The notes under the pieces were generated by a model that was not told where the DNA came from, did no database searches, and saw only the letters and a program-made list of their open reading frames with translations. A DNA stretch of 64,000 bases from Dirofilaria immitis (taxonomy: Eukaryota > Nematoda > Chromadorea > Rhabditida > Onchocercidae). The DNA lies in contig JAKNDB010000068.1 of the NCBI GenBank assembly GCA_024305405.1, positions 6,997,501 through 7,061,500 on the forward strand. Direction: 5' to 3'. Both the position numbers and the translations under genes were made by a program. Below are positions 14,858 through 28,356 of the stretch, in pieces (the stretch's first letter is position 1; each line of letters opens with the position of its first letter).

Positions 14858-17800
14858 ATGGAAGGTGAGATTATTTCGAATTTGCATAATTGCTAATTAT
14901 TCTATGAGTCCTTCGCGTATCTATCAATAAATATTGCTGTATTTTAGCTATATATTATTATAAGTTCATAGGCTTATAATTATGTAAATGTAAACTTTCC
15001 ATATGTTTTTATGCTTCTAATATTTAATAAAAAAAAAGGAAAAAGTCAATAAAAAAATTGAAATAAAAATTGCTTTTGCTGAATTTAACTCTGTTTCTTT
15101 CCAAAAAATATTCGTTTGTTATTTTCACTATCACTTTTTCAATCAACAATTAGGCATCAAACACGGCACACATTCGTCCATTTTGGACATATTGATTATC
15201 AGGTAAATTAGATGATATTTTTTCATTCAAAATTTACGACTTATCGAAAATATTGATTTGATATAAAAGATTTAAACATATATATTTTTGCTCATAATTT
15301 ACTAGTCAGATTAGACACTTTAATCAAAGTTAATATCGACCAAAAAATTTTCATATCTAAATTCATTTCTAAAATGTATTAGAAGGAATCTTCAGGACTT
15401 TATTTTTAAAATATCATTCAATATCACTTAAAATATCATTTAAAATATCATTCAACTGAATCTAATTTTAGTTACAAGAACAATTCAATTAGAATAATAA
15501 TGCAATTTCCCATATTTTAGCTCAAGAAAGTGACAGATGGAGACAGTTTTGCATACAGTACGCAAAGTCAATCGCTTTCAAATTCGCAGAAAGTTGGCAT
15601 CAATATTCGACAAGTATTGGTATCACTCAAAGCAACATTTCCATTACCGATATCGTTCAGCAATTTACCAATACATTAAGTGAAGAATTAACAGAAAGGC
15701 TGACTACTCCAAATGTCATTCTTCCAGTAACTACCTTTTTCAAGCAGTATGCATTAATCCCTAAATCGAAATTCTTTTCGATTTTCATTTCCAATTATCT
15801 TTCATCTTTTTGATTGATTAGTGTTTATTAATTTATTTCATTCTTTGATAAAAAAAAAATGCAAAATTTCGTATTCTTTCAGTATTTCTTCTTTTTTATT
15901 CATAACATGGCGATGCTTGCAGAGGGAAAAGTGGAAATCTATGTAAATTGTCCATAAATTTTTCCTATTATTCTAGATCTCCATTATTCTCATGAACAGT
16001 ATGGAAACTTAGAGAAGGATATTCCAGGGAACTTGAATTTTAACCTAATGAAAACATGTTATCATCTGTTGGGAATAAAAGTCAATGATTTAAGCCATCA
16101 ATTGTCTATCGAAAATAAATTAACAGAAATTGTAGTTTGTCGAGGATAATAGCATATCTTGGCACTGTGTATTAAAGTCTCTATTCATCAGTTTATTTAC
16201 TTCTCGTGTGATGTTTTTAGTCTTCTTTTGTTTGTTTATTCCATTAGTCGGAATTTTTCGAAGATATTAATTAATCATTAATTATATATGCTCATCAGTC
16301 ACTTCCTTTTGCAACACTGAACGATCGCACAATTCTGATAATCAGTGTATAGATTGGCAAAATGTGCATCGTACTTTTCAATTTAACACAACATAACATG
16401 ATTCAGCATGATATAATATAGTATGATACGATACGGTATCATTTTGCACAGTGCAGAGATCAAGAAGGTTACGACGTTAAATATTGTTTTCATTAGTTTT
16501 AGATGATAAATGCGAATTAGTTGACAAGGTTTGCAATTGGCATGATATATCATCCGAAAAATATTCATTCGACGCTTACGGTACACATGAAACGATTGAT
16601 CTCTGCAATGTCTTCTGATCATTGAATCGTTCTATATTTCTGTTTACATCCGCTTTTCACTTTTTTATATCCGAATAAATAGAATGGGTTGATAGTATCT
16701 AAGTTCACTAATAGTCTATTTTTATAGAAACCATCGCATTTTTATGTTTTCAGAATGTTTTATCCAATCGTACAACTGCTGACAACGTCAGCTATCGTGA
16801 GCGTTCATGTGGTTGGAGGTCTTTAAATGAATATGAGCGACCAGCGAGTGTCGCAGATATCACCTGGTTATCACGATCAAGATCTGAGGTAATCTCAAGA
16901 GACTGCAATATGCTGTTCAATAAAGATCTATTCTTTTCTTGACCTAATAATTCCATACAAAATAGCCATGCATTCGCTTTGAATTTCAAAAATTAAATTT
17001 ATAGCTATAATTGTTTTCTTTTATTAAAACTCTCAGTTCGAAATGATTTTCCAATTATTAAAACTGACAGTTCTAAACGATTTTTAAAATCCCGATGTCA
17101 CTTTCAGTTCAGATACATCGTGGCTATAAAATTTTTTCAAATTCTAGGTAGACTCAACGATTCAACACCAACCAGCACCCTGTAATTCTAAGCTGCCATC
17201 AGCCAAACGACTTTCTTGGTTTCGGTCACATTTTCAGGCTAAAACAGCTGTTGAATTGATTCGAGATGGTAATGTAAGGTAAGAGTTTGTGTATTTGATT
17301 ATTTAAAATGTTCTGTCTCCAAACATTCACTTTTTAAGCAATATCATAGGCTTCTGATTGAGTTTTAAATGGTATTTTTGAGGTCATGAGAACGAAAAAT
17401 ACTGCGAAAGCGGTTACATAGACGAAGGAAGAAACTGATAATAAATAGTTTGCCACGTGAGGAAAATAAATTAATTAAGATTTGCTTGAAAGTCAGTTCA
17501 TTATTAAATTTTTAAGTTAAGCCATCTTTTTTAATTCTTCAATTTAGTTCTTTCTAAGTTAATCCAGTTTGCTGCTAATAATTAATAATTGAAGAAGGAA
17601 TATGGCTTGTTTTATTTAGAACGTTACTTTAATTGTCACATCTATGAGTTCGGTCTTGAATCATTCCGACTTTTTGCCAATGATAAATTATAAATTAAGT
17701 TCTGTGCCTATCTTTTTCTAATAATGGAGTATTTAGATATATGAGCGGCTTAGAACTTGAAACGAAACAGTGGCGAAAATGCAGACTCTGTCTCGTGAAA

Positions 17801-19849
17801 ACGGCTGGAGGGTACTTGCTGGAGTTCTATTCGCCACCCAAAGTAGATGAATTTAAAAAATTTTCTTTTCTTATTCTAAAATTATTTTTCGTTTGCAAAG
17901 CTGATTTTGTTATAACAAATTCATTCACCCATTCAGATGCATTTTCAAAAATGTAATATTAGCATAAGTTTAGAAACTACTAAATACTAAGCTATCAGCA
18001 GTTTATGCATTATAATTATGCACTTCGATGATTATAATTTCTAGAAATTTCATTTGCAAAGCGATATTAAATACGTAGAATTTCAATTGAGAAGTTATAG
18101 TACCAAAATTGTTGCGATTTTTCGAACTGAAGGAATTATTTTAATCTAATAAAAACTTATTTTTTAGAGCAGTCGAGCCAAATCGGGCATTTTTTGTTTT
18201 ATGATAATGGAAGTCAGAGAAACAACACCGTTAGAATTTGAGGAAGGAAACGAATCGATATTTGCTATTCGGGGATATAACGATGTTTGTTTTATCTGTT
18301 CGTTATTAATTATATCCCATTATTGGATGCTAGGATTTTTCAATTATTGAAGGAATTTTTTCTAGCCGGTAGTTGTTACTAGTTTCGACCTTCTATTAAA
18401 CATTTTAGGTGGAATATGTGATCGAAGCAAGGAATTCGGATGATTGTCAGCACTGGTTGACTGTGATTCGAAACTGCGTATCGGAGAACGATTCAAATTC
18501 TGCTCGTAGATTTCGACAACCGTCTGCACCACCAACAGGCACCAGCTTTCTTCGGCATCGGCAATTTTTTCGACACGGTAAATTTTCTTTCACGTATAAT
18601 TAAAAAATGAATCTATAAGTTTCGAAAATGTTAGGATTAAATATTTTTTGTATTTTTGGTAATTGGTAAAAGTCATTAAAAATTTGCAACATTTCATCTA
18701 CTTCCTCTCTGAAATTCCTGCTCTTCGAATCATTTTCCTTTCAAAAATTGGGTTTAGATTGTTTATTGCTAAAGCATGAAGATTTTAATCAGACAAAAAC
18801 CATTAGTATAAAATTTTCTCATGATTGACGAGATAAAATATTTTGATCTTTTTAGCAAACTTGTATCATTTATGGTGAAATAGCTGAATTATATTTCTGA
18901 AAGTGTTACGATAAAATTATGAAATTCCAGATCGTTAAATAATGTACACTCGATGACAACAGGAATGGAAACACGAATCCCAACAAAAACGATACGTGGT
19001 TCTGAATCACGACTAGAGATTTATCCATGGTTTCATGCGCGTTTGTCCCGCAGTGTAAGTGCGCGATTAGTGCTTCACAATGGAGTTGATGGGCACGGCT
19101 TATTTCTTGTACGTCAAAGCGAAACACGTCCTGGAGAATTTGTATTGACATTTAATTGCCAAGGCAAAGCTAAGGTTCTCATTATGTGTGTGTTTGTTAA
19201 TTTGATCTATACTCTATTACTTCTTTTTCAGTTCGAGAAATGATTCAAGTTAGCGATCATCTATTTAAATTATTGAAATCTAGGCAATGACTAGAATAAC
19301 ATATGCGTTATTAGATATAGCATATTTCCGTGTTAAATTGAGAGTTCATTCCAATAATTACAGCACGTACGGATCGTAATGATGCCTGATGGAGAATGCC
19401 GCATTCATCAGATGATTTTTGAGACAATGATTGATCTCCTCGAATATTTCCGAGACAATCCGATACCTCTCGAAAGTTCATCCACTCCACCAATACTTCT
19501 GAACGAATATGTTATTTGTATGTTTTCCATATTATTCGATTTATTTTCCATACAGTATTTTTATAAATTTTATTTAGCAGCACTTGTTAAATCATAGATT
19601 AACGAAGACTTGATAATTATATTTGTGCTGTATTTGAAATTGAATTGGCATTCATGCAGATGACGGAAAATAGTTGCAGGTTGGCGTCGACGATCGTTAG
19701 CTTCGCTCAATTTAGATGTTCGAGATTTTTTGACATATGCTGGTTCGGTTCGATTAGATATCCGTGCACTAGAAGAGCTCGTACGACATGAACAACACGA
19801 TCGTCAGCATCGAACCACAACATTTAATAATAGCAATCGTTACCATTGA
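14858..19849 (+). CDS. SH2B/Lnk-family adaptor (dimerisation-PH-SH2)
   Basis: SH2B proteins are cytoplasmic adaptors that bind activated tyrosine kinases (insulin receptor, JAK2) through the SH2 domain, membrane through PH, and dimerise through an N-terminal helical domain. Exons I read: 14858-14864 (ATG GAA G, tentative), 15521-15726, 16754-16888, 17148-17278, 17737-17842, 18168-18284, 18409-18577, 18963-19174, 19364-19517, 19680-19849. Every junction is in phase, giving about 468 residues. The dimerisation domain (residues ~8-62) contains [19 protein letters not shown] spans ~147-280, with [11 protein letters not shown] and [19 protein letters not shown]2 spans ~311-408, with YPWFHARL and [19 protein letters not shown], whose VRQSE holds the phosphotyrosine-binding Arg. 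Later come [20 protein letters not shown] and a basic tail. The order and motifs are diagnostic. The start is the weak point: exon 15521 needs a phase-1 donor upstream, and the 7-nt exon fits but is only a candidate. Confidence 0.88.
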
Positions 19850-22800
19850 ATAATTGCGATCACATAGCATTAACCCGATGCTAATCACTATTAATTTTGG
19901 TGGCTAAATCCTGGTGATCTTAAGGACATGAGAATATGCGTGCTAGAGATCTCGGGTTCCGATATTTGCTGAATATTTTAGATGATACACTCAGTTTTGC
20001 TTGCTCATATATTCTAATGTTTTTGCTGTTGCAATTCAACAAATGTATGTGTATGTATTTCTTTGTCACCTGTATTTTATTTGCTACCATATCAATTCAG
20101 TGTTGTTCTCTGCCAGTTAATATCTGATAGATAGTACAATTTCTTCGGTGTTTTTTGTGTTCACATCATTTTCAATTGCAATATTTCGATTTTTGAATTT
20201 TTTTTTCAATTACATGCAATATTTTCTTTCGAACTTCAAAATTTTTCCGGAATGGCAGGAGATTTTGCTAAATTTTTATATTATAATTGCTAGATCAATG
20301 TGCTATTTTGTTCGATCCTCTGAATTAGAATAGCAGCCAATAATCATAACCAATAATTGATCTCGAATCAGTGCCTTAAAAGATTACCTCTTATACATCG
20401 TATTTTTCACCGAACACAAAGATTCCAAACTATATTTCCTGTCCTTCTGTTCGTCCAATTCTTACCTCTTCATTCTTCGTGCCTTACCAAACAAGACATT
20501 TTAGTTCCATTTGTCCAGATGCTAATGATGTATTTGTCAGGTTTTCCTTCTGGTCATTTCATTTTTATTGTTTTTTGCTTTACATTTTGTTACTCTTGCA
20601 TTTTATATGACTTTTAAAAAAAATATATCTGCCCAGAATTAGTCCATTTATCTTTCTCCTAAGAAAGGCGAGAGAATATGTTAGTATAGGTATGTATATC
20701 CTCCAGAAACTTCGGTTGAAAGAATTACTCAATTGTAGATGGGGAATGAGAGAAATCATCGATAAAACTACAAAACAGGGAATTTTGGATGACTTTTTGT
20801 GAAAAAAAGTTACGCACCATTATTAGAGCTTGCAAACCTCCCAGAAATTTTTGCTATCAAATTGTGTTACTTGTAATAATGAAGAAATGATTAGAATAAA
20901 TGTCACGCTGCGCTGCTTGCGTACGTCATTCTTTGATTATCAATTGATTGCTATAAACCTACTAAACAGATGATTCCTTTTATTGCTTTATTTAGTTGAA
21001 TAGATAAAAAAGAAAAGAATCCATTTGACAAATATATGTATATAATTCCGTACTATAGATATACTTTATTATATTATCTGGAAGATAAAGATGATGGATT
21101 CATCAGTAAGAGTTGCAGATAAAATAGTAAAAAGATTATGAGTAGTCTTTACGTTCGTTTGTGATTCTGTGGGCTTTCTCCTTTCATCAATGGAGCAATG
21201 TGGCAGAATCGCTTCTTGTTAATTTCATGTCTCTCAATAGGATAGATTCATCATCTTTCTATTAAATCAAATGTCCAAGTCTTCAGTACTCCAAAATTGA
21301 GTGTAAATCTACTTTAATGTTAAATGTAAAAGAATTCTCTTGTCTATAAATTTTGCAATATTTTCCATAGCTGGTTCCCTCTGAAGTTTCCGTCAGGATA
21401 GCTGGAGTACGTAATAAAGCATTATATTTGGTAAAGCGAATGATTAGAAGAATTATGGACGAAACATCTGCAACTTATACTAAAACTTTCAATGAGTATG
21501 ACGTCTTGCTTGCTTGAATGAAGCATAGACATTGAATGTGTGTGGTTCTATTTTGCAAACATGTAACAATGTTCGATGAAATCTATGTTTGAAGATCATA
21601 CGTCTTAGATTCTATAATCGCTGCGTATAATTTCTCACTTATTTCAAGAATTGAATTTGATGAAGTTATATTATATGACTTACTAAATATTTTAGTTTGG
21701 TATTTTGAAATTTTATTCCGCAGTCCTGACTAGAGATCGATGAGTCTGATTATTTTTCTAAAAATTAAGTAATTATTTAATAATCAGAAAAATATAGAAG
21801 ATAAAAAAGTGAAGAAAGAAAAAATTTTGGAAAAAACTTCCTACGAAAAGAATTCAACCTGAATGCTTCTTTGTTCCTTACGTGAATCCACGACTACGAA
21901 TCTATTAGCGTGGAGAAGAAAACTGACAAAAGGAATTCTGAATACACATCATTTATCATAAAAGAAAAAAATCTGAAACATGCACTGTGTATGTATACGG
22001 GAAATGTGCATTTTTGCAACTTCATTACTGTGCTTCCTTCTTTTTTATGTTACAGCACCGTCCAGCTTCTTATGAAAATTCGATAACAGATAGAAGGCTT
22101 GCATCGGTCATATATATTTCCGATACTCCTAGTGCATTAGATGACATTTCGCGGAAATAAAGAACTGTAATATGAAATAGATTAATTAACTTTAGCTAAA
22201 ATTATAATACTTATTGAAAGATTTCTCAGCAACACTTTCAATGCTATACTTAGCATCTACATACATCTTTTCATCTGTTAGTGGTTATCTAATCAGAAAT
22301 GAATTACAAACCAATAAATCTCAAAACAATTGATGAATCACTATTTCGCTTTTTCCGAAAATCTTTATTAGTAAAAATAAGCTTTAGAAAAAGCTCACAT
22401 TTTACTTATTTCTTTCGACATTTCTCTAAAATTATATTATCATTCATGAGCTGAATTCATTCCAATCTATGGAAAGCTTATTTGGTTATCTATTACGTTC
22501 AGAATTCTGATATAATAAATGTCAATGCCAACTGCGTCAATGAAATAGTATCTTTGAAGATTCCCTTATATATTTTATGTTTCTTCTACCTATAATTTCA
22601 TAATTTTCAATATAATGATATCGCAGAGGGAAAGCAAACCAGACTCCAATCGACCAGTTTTTTTATCTGAAGATTGATCCAGCGCAAAGAATAATGAATG
22701 ATTTGAATATAGGAGAAACTGACTTGAAATACAGAAAGAAAAATGACGGCTAGTTGTAAATTATGCAGTTCTTCCAGTAATATTACTAGATTTAAGAGAA

Positions 22801-25191
22801 AGAATTAGATGAAGGTAACAGTTTTATTGAGATAATCTTTCATCATTAACTTCATATTGCTTATTTTATGATTCAGAAAATATCAGCATAAAGATATTAC
22901 GTTGATGTCAAGCAACGACAAAAGCGAAATTTTAAAAAGTTCAATATCTAACAATCTTGAAAGTTTTGAATGAAAATAACGGAAAAAAATCAATCTTATT
23001 ATGCAAAGTGACTATTCGTAAAAACTGCAAAAATAAATGAATCAATGGACGAAATAGCTGAGAATGTTGATATTTGATATTTGATATTTGGTGCTGAGGA
23101 TATGACACATAATAAGCAAATTATTCGAGAAATAGGATGGATATATGAATCCTTAAAAGTAATCAAAATATTAGCACTGCAGTTACAGGTAGTTGTATGG
23201 CGAATTTTTGCATGGAGCTTTTGAAAAGTGGGTAATATTTTAATTTACTTAAGTGGCTACTAATTTAATCAAAGGATGAAATCTTGTATCGTAGAGTAAG
23301 ATTTAGAATAACCATATCATATATACATAATAGCATCAGAATGGTTCAGTATTACCTAAAGCCCGCATGGGATATAACGGGAAGTAGAAAGACAAAGAAC
23401 TTGGCGAGTGCAAGAGCATTGGTTAAGATGATAACTTTAAAGATCCTTTAATTCAAGATGTTTTAAATTGTTTGCTATCCTTTTATCTAAATTTTTGATA
23501 AGTTATCTGAAGTTGAATATGCAGAAATGTTTATTATTAATTCATCATAAAAATATAACTATTTCGATTGTTTTATTGGCCAAATTTGTTCGTAAAAAAT
23601 GCAGATAGAAAGAAGAGATTATTTTATGCTTTAAAAATTCAAAAATTACATCTATTTCGACTTTTTTTTTTTGATGTATTAGTCCATTTAAGGAATTATG
23701 AAATCAAATGCACGTTTTAAACAGTGTTATCTTATCCAGATGACTGATGTATCGTTAGCGATGCATTCAAATTTTTATTTCGTTGTTATCGAAAATTGAA
23801 AGATTAATAAGAGATGTCTAATAAGATTGCCTCACACATTTTCAATATCAAATTCGAAATATCAAAGAAGTAATTTGTAGGAAACTGAAGTGAGTAGAAG
23901 CTCTTAAAAATATGTCTAATTTTATTTATTTTCTTGTTGACCTTATAATTTGCTTTAGACGAGTATTGTTTACATGGATTTAACAAATAACACAGACTAT
24001 TTGAAGACTGCCTGGCTTACTCATTGCGATCTATCTTCGCCATATTTTTTGATATGATATGATTATGATAATCTTGACTTGTCTTGACTTGATATGATTA
24101 ATGAAGTCGAGATAAGAAAACGCTGTGTGCGTTCACCTTCTAATTTACCTGTACCTTAGAATATACATTCAACACAGTTCATCTACTCATCGAATCAACT
24201 ACTGAGGAATGTCTTAGTCTAATTATGAAATCTTGGTCGATATGTTGATTTCAAAAACTTCAGTTTAGTTAGCTGAATTGGAAATTGATCGAATAGAAGC
24301 AGAGAGGAGTTACTGACAATCTATGAATACATAATTCATTTAGCAAAAACGTGATCGACAAGTTTCTCCTCCACAAACAATTTTACAAAAAGTAATTGAA
24401 TGTTACAAAAATAATGGCTAAATAAACCTTTCCTCTGACTTATTTCGAAGTTAAATTTTTAAATAGTTTTGAAAATGCTGAAATATTTGGGATCCTTGAA
24501 ATAAAAGAATTCTCAAATTTTTAGTTTAATACTACTGCAAACAATAAATGAACGCAATATTGGATCCGAATTCATTTTCCTTTTGAATCGCCCAACAGTC
24601 ATTGTTTAAAGCTACAATCATTTGAGTGGGATGCGTTATCACTTTTTTATTTATCTTTGATATAATGTAAATTAGTCCAATTATTTTTAATATTCAATAT
24701 TTTTTTCAGGAAATTAGAAAGAAAGCACATGAGGCGTGGATTCATCAATTTTTTAAACCATGAATAGTTAAAGGAAGAAGTGAAAAACTTAAGGCGTTAT
24801 AAATTTGAATCTCCATTCTAACTTCTATGCTTACAAATCTGCATTAGGTATTCCCCATCCATCGAAATATTTTTTCCCTATACAAACAACTTGTTAATCA
24901 TGTTAATCCCCGCGAAGAAATATTTTCGTCCTCACATAATCAAGTATGGGATATTGCTGATACATAGCGGGAACTCATCGTATGATCGAGTTTTATGAAG
25001 TGGTCTATAATAATGCATTGAAAGTCTGGTCTGCCGCGAGTCAGTGAAGATGAGTCTCGTGGTAGTTAAAGAGTGGGATGGTCGGAAGAGTAAGTGGGGA
25101 GGGGGGTTTCGATTTTTTCTAATTTAATATTAGTATCGACTTTCACGGAAAGAATTGCAGAAGAAGATTATTCGGTTTTTATTTACTGATT
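19850..25191. other. intergenic stretch between SH2B-like gene and eS21
   Basis: About 5.3 kb of AT-rich DNA. Open frames at 19.9-20.6 kb are Phe/Leu-rich and lack splice context. I see no exon with homology or matched phases. Confidence 0.5.
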
Positions 25192-25725
25192 ATGCAGAAC
25201 GACGAAGGAGCACTTGTTGAATTATATATACCGAGGAAATGCTCATCATCATCGCGTATCATCGCAGCTACGGATCATGCAGCCGTGCAAATTGATTTAG
25301 TCGACGTGGATCCTAAAACTGGGCGGATGGTGCCTGGTAAAGTTATAAGGTATAAGTAGTTGAATGTGAGCGTTATTGTCTTTGTCGAATAGTTCCTTAG
25401 GATTTTACAAGTTCTTAAAATAATTTTACGGAAAATTTTGTTTAGATAAATAAGTTTTATTTACTTGGGAAATACTGCGGTTGATAATTTCTTTCAGAAG
25501 CAAACATAGTTCTTATTCTGCTAGTTTAGAGATTGTAGTCCTTATTTCTTAAAGCAGAATCTTAATTTCGAAGGTTTTACAAATGCTTTGTACGAGACAT
25601 ATGGACTAATGCTTTTTTTTTATTTTAGATACGCAATTTGTGGCGAAATTCGCTGTATGGGTGAATCGGATGATTGCATTTTGCGTCTTGCAAAACGCGA
25701 TGGCTTGATACCAAACAATTTTTAA
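25192..25725 (+). CDS. rps-21: 40S ribosomal protein eS21
   Basis: A structural protein of the small ribosomal subunit, needed for 18S rRNA maturation and translation in the cytoplasm. There are two exons, 25192-25349 and 25629-25725, split by a phase-2 intron (AG|GTATAAG ... TTTTAG|A). The product is 84 residues; the human protein has 83. It starts [19 protein letters not shown], then has [13 protein letters not shown], and ends with the invariant [14 protein letters not shown] and [14 protein letters not shown]. The ATG opens the conserved MQND start, so the start codon is secure. A short pyrimidine-rich stretch precedes it, as expected of a trans-spliced or short-leader mRNA. The next gene candidate downstream is on the opposite strand. 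Confidence 0.97.
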
Positions 25726-25790
25726 ATTTTAAATGATGATTTGAAAGTGATATGTGTTCTCTTCAGTGTTGTTTCTTGTGTTATAGACGT

Positions 25791-25796
25791 AATAAA
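25791..25796 (+). terminator. AATAAA polyadenylation signal of eS21 gene
   Basis: A canonical AATAAA lies 66 nt beyond the eS21 stop codon, on the same strand. Confidence 0.7.
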
Positions 25797-26187
25797 GTTT
25801 TCTTTGTTTATTGAAGTCATCATATAGGAAAAATTGGCTTTGAATGCTAAGATTTCGTTTTTAGTTTCTATGTATTTCTGGATGATAAGAATGTCTTTAT
25901 GAAAGTTACATGTGTAAGGAAGGCGAATCAATATATCTACTTCTAAAAGCAAAATGAATTACATACTTTCCGATTTAGACTAGATATTTCACTATATGCA
26001 TATGAACGGGATATAAAGTGAGCGGGAAGGGAGACTGGCATAACTATTATCGGCAGTTTTTTTAGTTGGAATGAATTTTGCTGACTTTGGACTTTCTTTG
26101 GGCGGACATATACGTTGAATGTGAACTTAAACGAAGAATGTGCCTTGATATTAAAACATAACAAGATATAAACTTGTGGGTGGAAAT

Positions 26188-26555
26188 TTAGTGTTTGGTC
26201 ACTCGTTCCTGTTTAAATGAGACAATGTAGTCGGAAAAGTATAGTAACTTGGTAATAATAGATTCGACCGATTTCGAGGAGATTTGTTGTATCAAAATTG
26301 TAACATAGCGTTGGAAGTGAGAGGGGAAGGAAGGGGAGGGATGCAGAGAAGAATGGTCGACGTGAAATGATGTAGGAAGTTGCTGAAGTTAAAGCTCTGA
26401 TAAACGAGATTTACCTTTTCGCTGATGAAATAGGAAATAGAAGGGTCGGTAATAACCGGCTTTCCAAATGTTTTGATGGAAACAATTATAGAAGGATCCA
26501 GATTCGGCATTTCGTTGGCTGATTTGCTTGGCGATTTATTACTTTGATATTCGTT
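26188..26555 (-). CDS. candidate last two exons of an unrecognised gene
   Basis: On the minus strand an acceptor (TTCAATAG) opens 26555-26415, 47 codons with no stop, containing SANEMPNLDPSIIVSIKTFG and ending ISEK before a GTAAAT donor. After a possible 32-nt intron ending CTTCAG, 26382-26188 continues in the same phase for 64 codons to a TAA. That exon contains HVDHSSLHPSPSFPSHFQRY and VESIITKLLYFSDYIVSFKQ. Two matched-phase open blocks are unlikely by chance here, but the intron is very short, no upstream exon was found and the family is not recognised. If real, the gene converges on eS21. Confidence 0.38.
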
Positions 26556-28356
26556 CTATTGAATATTCTGGTGAATATTTATGCCTTCGTAACTTGATCT
26601 TGAAATACTCCAGAATGTGTGATTTATAATATTGTCGCGCTTCAATTTTATGTCACACATTTAGAGCATGGAACATGGAATTCCAAGTTCAAATTTTTAT
26701 AAATGAATATAAAATGTATGCATTCATTAATTGACTTCTGCTCCTCTTCAAGTCTTCCTTACATTTGACAAAATTCATTGTTATTTGCTGCAGTGATCCG
26801 AAGTTAGAACGAAGATGGTCTTCAAAAATATGATGGAACTGTATGTATAAGAAGAAAAAGAGAATAGTAAGAAGAATCGAACATTCAAAACATTTGTTGG
26901 TTAATATGCTAGATAATAAATATGGTGGCAAGTTGAAAAATCAAGAAACGCTGAGAGTATTTTCTTTTGCTATTGTCCCATTTAGCTTATATGATGTCCT
27001 TAATTCTTCATCCTTCTTTCATCTTCAAATTCGCTCTTGTGATTCTGCGATTTATTCAAATTCAGTGGAAATATTTTTTTTTTTTTGAGCGTATATTTAA
27101 GTAGTATTTCAAATAAATAAGGTTTCTTAAGCACATCTATCTATACCCATCAGATCTCGCTGTATTTTAAGTATACGATTTTTGGTTTATTCCTTTTAGT
27201 AAAAAATTTTTCGTTCCAATTATTGAAGTTAATCAATGAAATGCTTCATAATAGGAAACATTTTTTTCGCCTAATTACATTGGGATAAATTAAGAATGCA
27301 TTTTCAGTGCTTCCTTTATCAGATTATTGTCGCAAGCCATTCATTTTTAGATTAATATCACTGTTTTCAATCTGATGACTATTCGGTCGAAAAAAGCTGG
27401 TGATTTGATAAATATCATTTAGGGAATTGATGATAATATAAGAGTACTGCAAACGTATGTTGATTGTTTATTATGTAATAAATGGAATGTACTTTTTACT
27501 TTTATGTTCAACTTTATTTGCTTCTTCTTCAAATAAGAAATAAAAAAACTGAAGAGAAATATTGAATTTTTTCAGAACATATTAAGAAAATAACTATGTC
27601 TAATATGATAAGAGAAACCGGTTTTTACAATCAACAAATTTAACATCGAGTTACAAAAGCGCATATTTTTCATTTCTCGTAAACTATAACTATCCGTTCA
27701 CTTTGGTATGTCTTTTTTAGATTCATCTCATAGGATTCTAAAATTCTAAGAAACACCTCAGTTATCTGGAGCACTATAAGTATGAGTGATAATAATTTAA
27801 TAATTGGTATTACGGAATACTATTTTTGTTAGTATTCCTGTTTTAAACCATTTAAAATCATTCTAAAATGATTTGGCTAACATTGATTAAGATGACTATT
27901 CATTTATGCTCAGAAAATGTGGAGTTTTTTATTAAAACTTTTATCAGCAAAAGTGACTTTTTTTTGTCTTCCAGTAAAATTCATAATTATTCATTCCCAG
28001 AAAAGGAGAGTCATGACATTACTATACTAAAAGAGGAAAAAGTGCTAGTTCATAATTGGGATTTACAATATTTTATTTTCGTTTGTCAATTTGGTTTTCT
28101 ATCACTCTCACATCATATTATGGTCATTTTTGATCAATAATTGGAAGATAGGAACAGGAAGAAATAAATTTCCAACTTTAATCAATTTTCTTCTTTCGTC
28201 GTTTATGTATTTCTCCCTTAGCTTTTCTCTAAAATAATTTTTCTGCTAAACCTTTTATAAAAATTTACCAAGCTGATTTATATGAGTTTTCAGTTGATCT
28301 TAGTTTTAATTAGATTTTCAGATCCAATACTCTCAGAGGGAGTCCATAAAAACCAA
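26556..28356. other. intergenic stretch upstream of P450 reductase
   Basis: No supported exon. A 90-codon plus-strand frame at 27868-28140 has no homology and no splice context. Just before the reductase ATG there are two possible acceptors (TTTTCAG at 28314-28320 and CTCTCAG near 28331-28336) that could take a spliced leader. Confidence 0.45.

Noticed and set aside
27868..28140. 90-codon plus-strand frame upstream of P450 reductase
   Set aside because: Phe/Ser/Ile-rich, no recognised motif, and no way to join it in phase to the reductase start.
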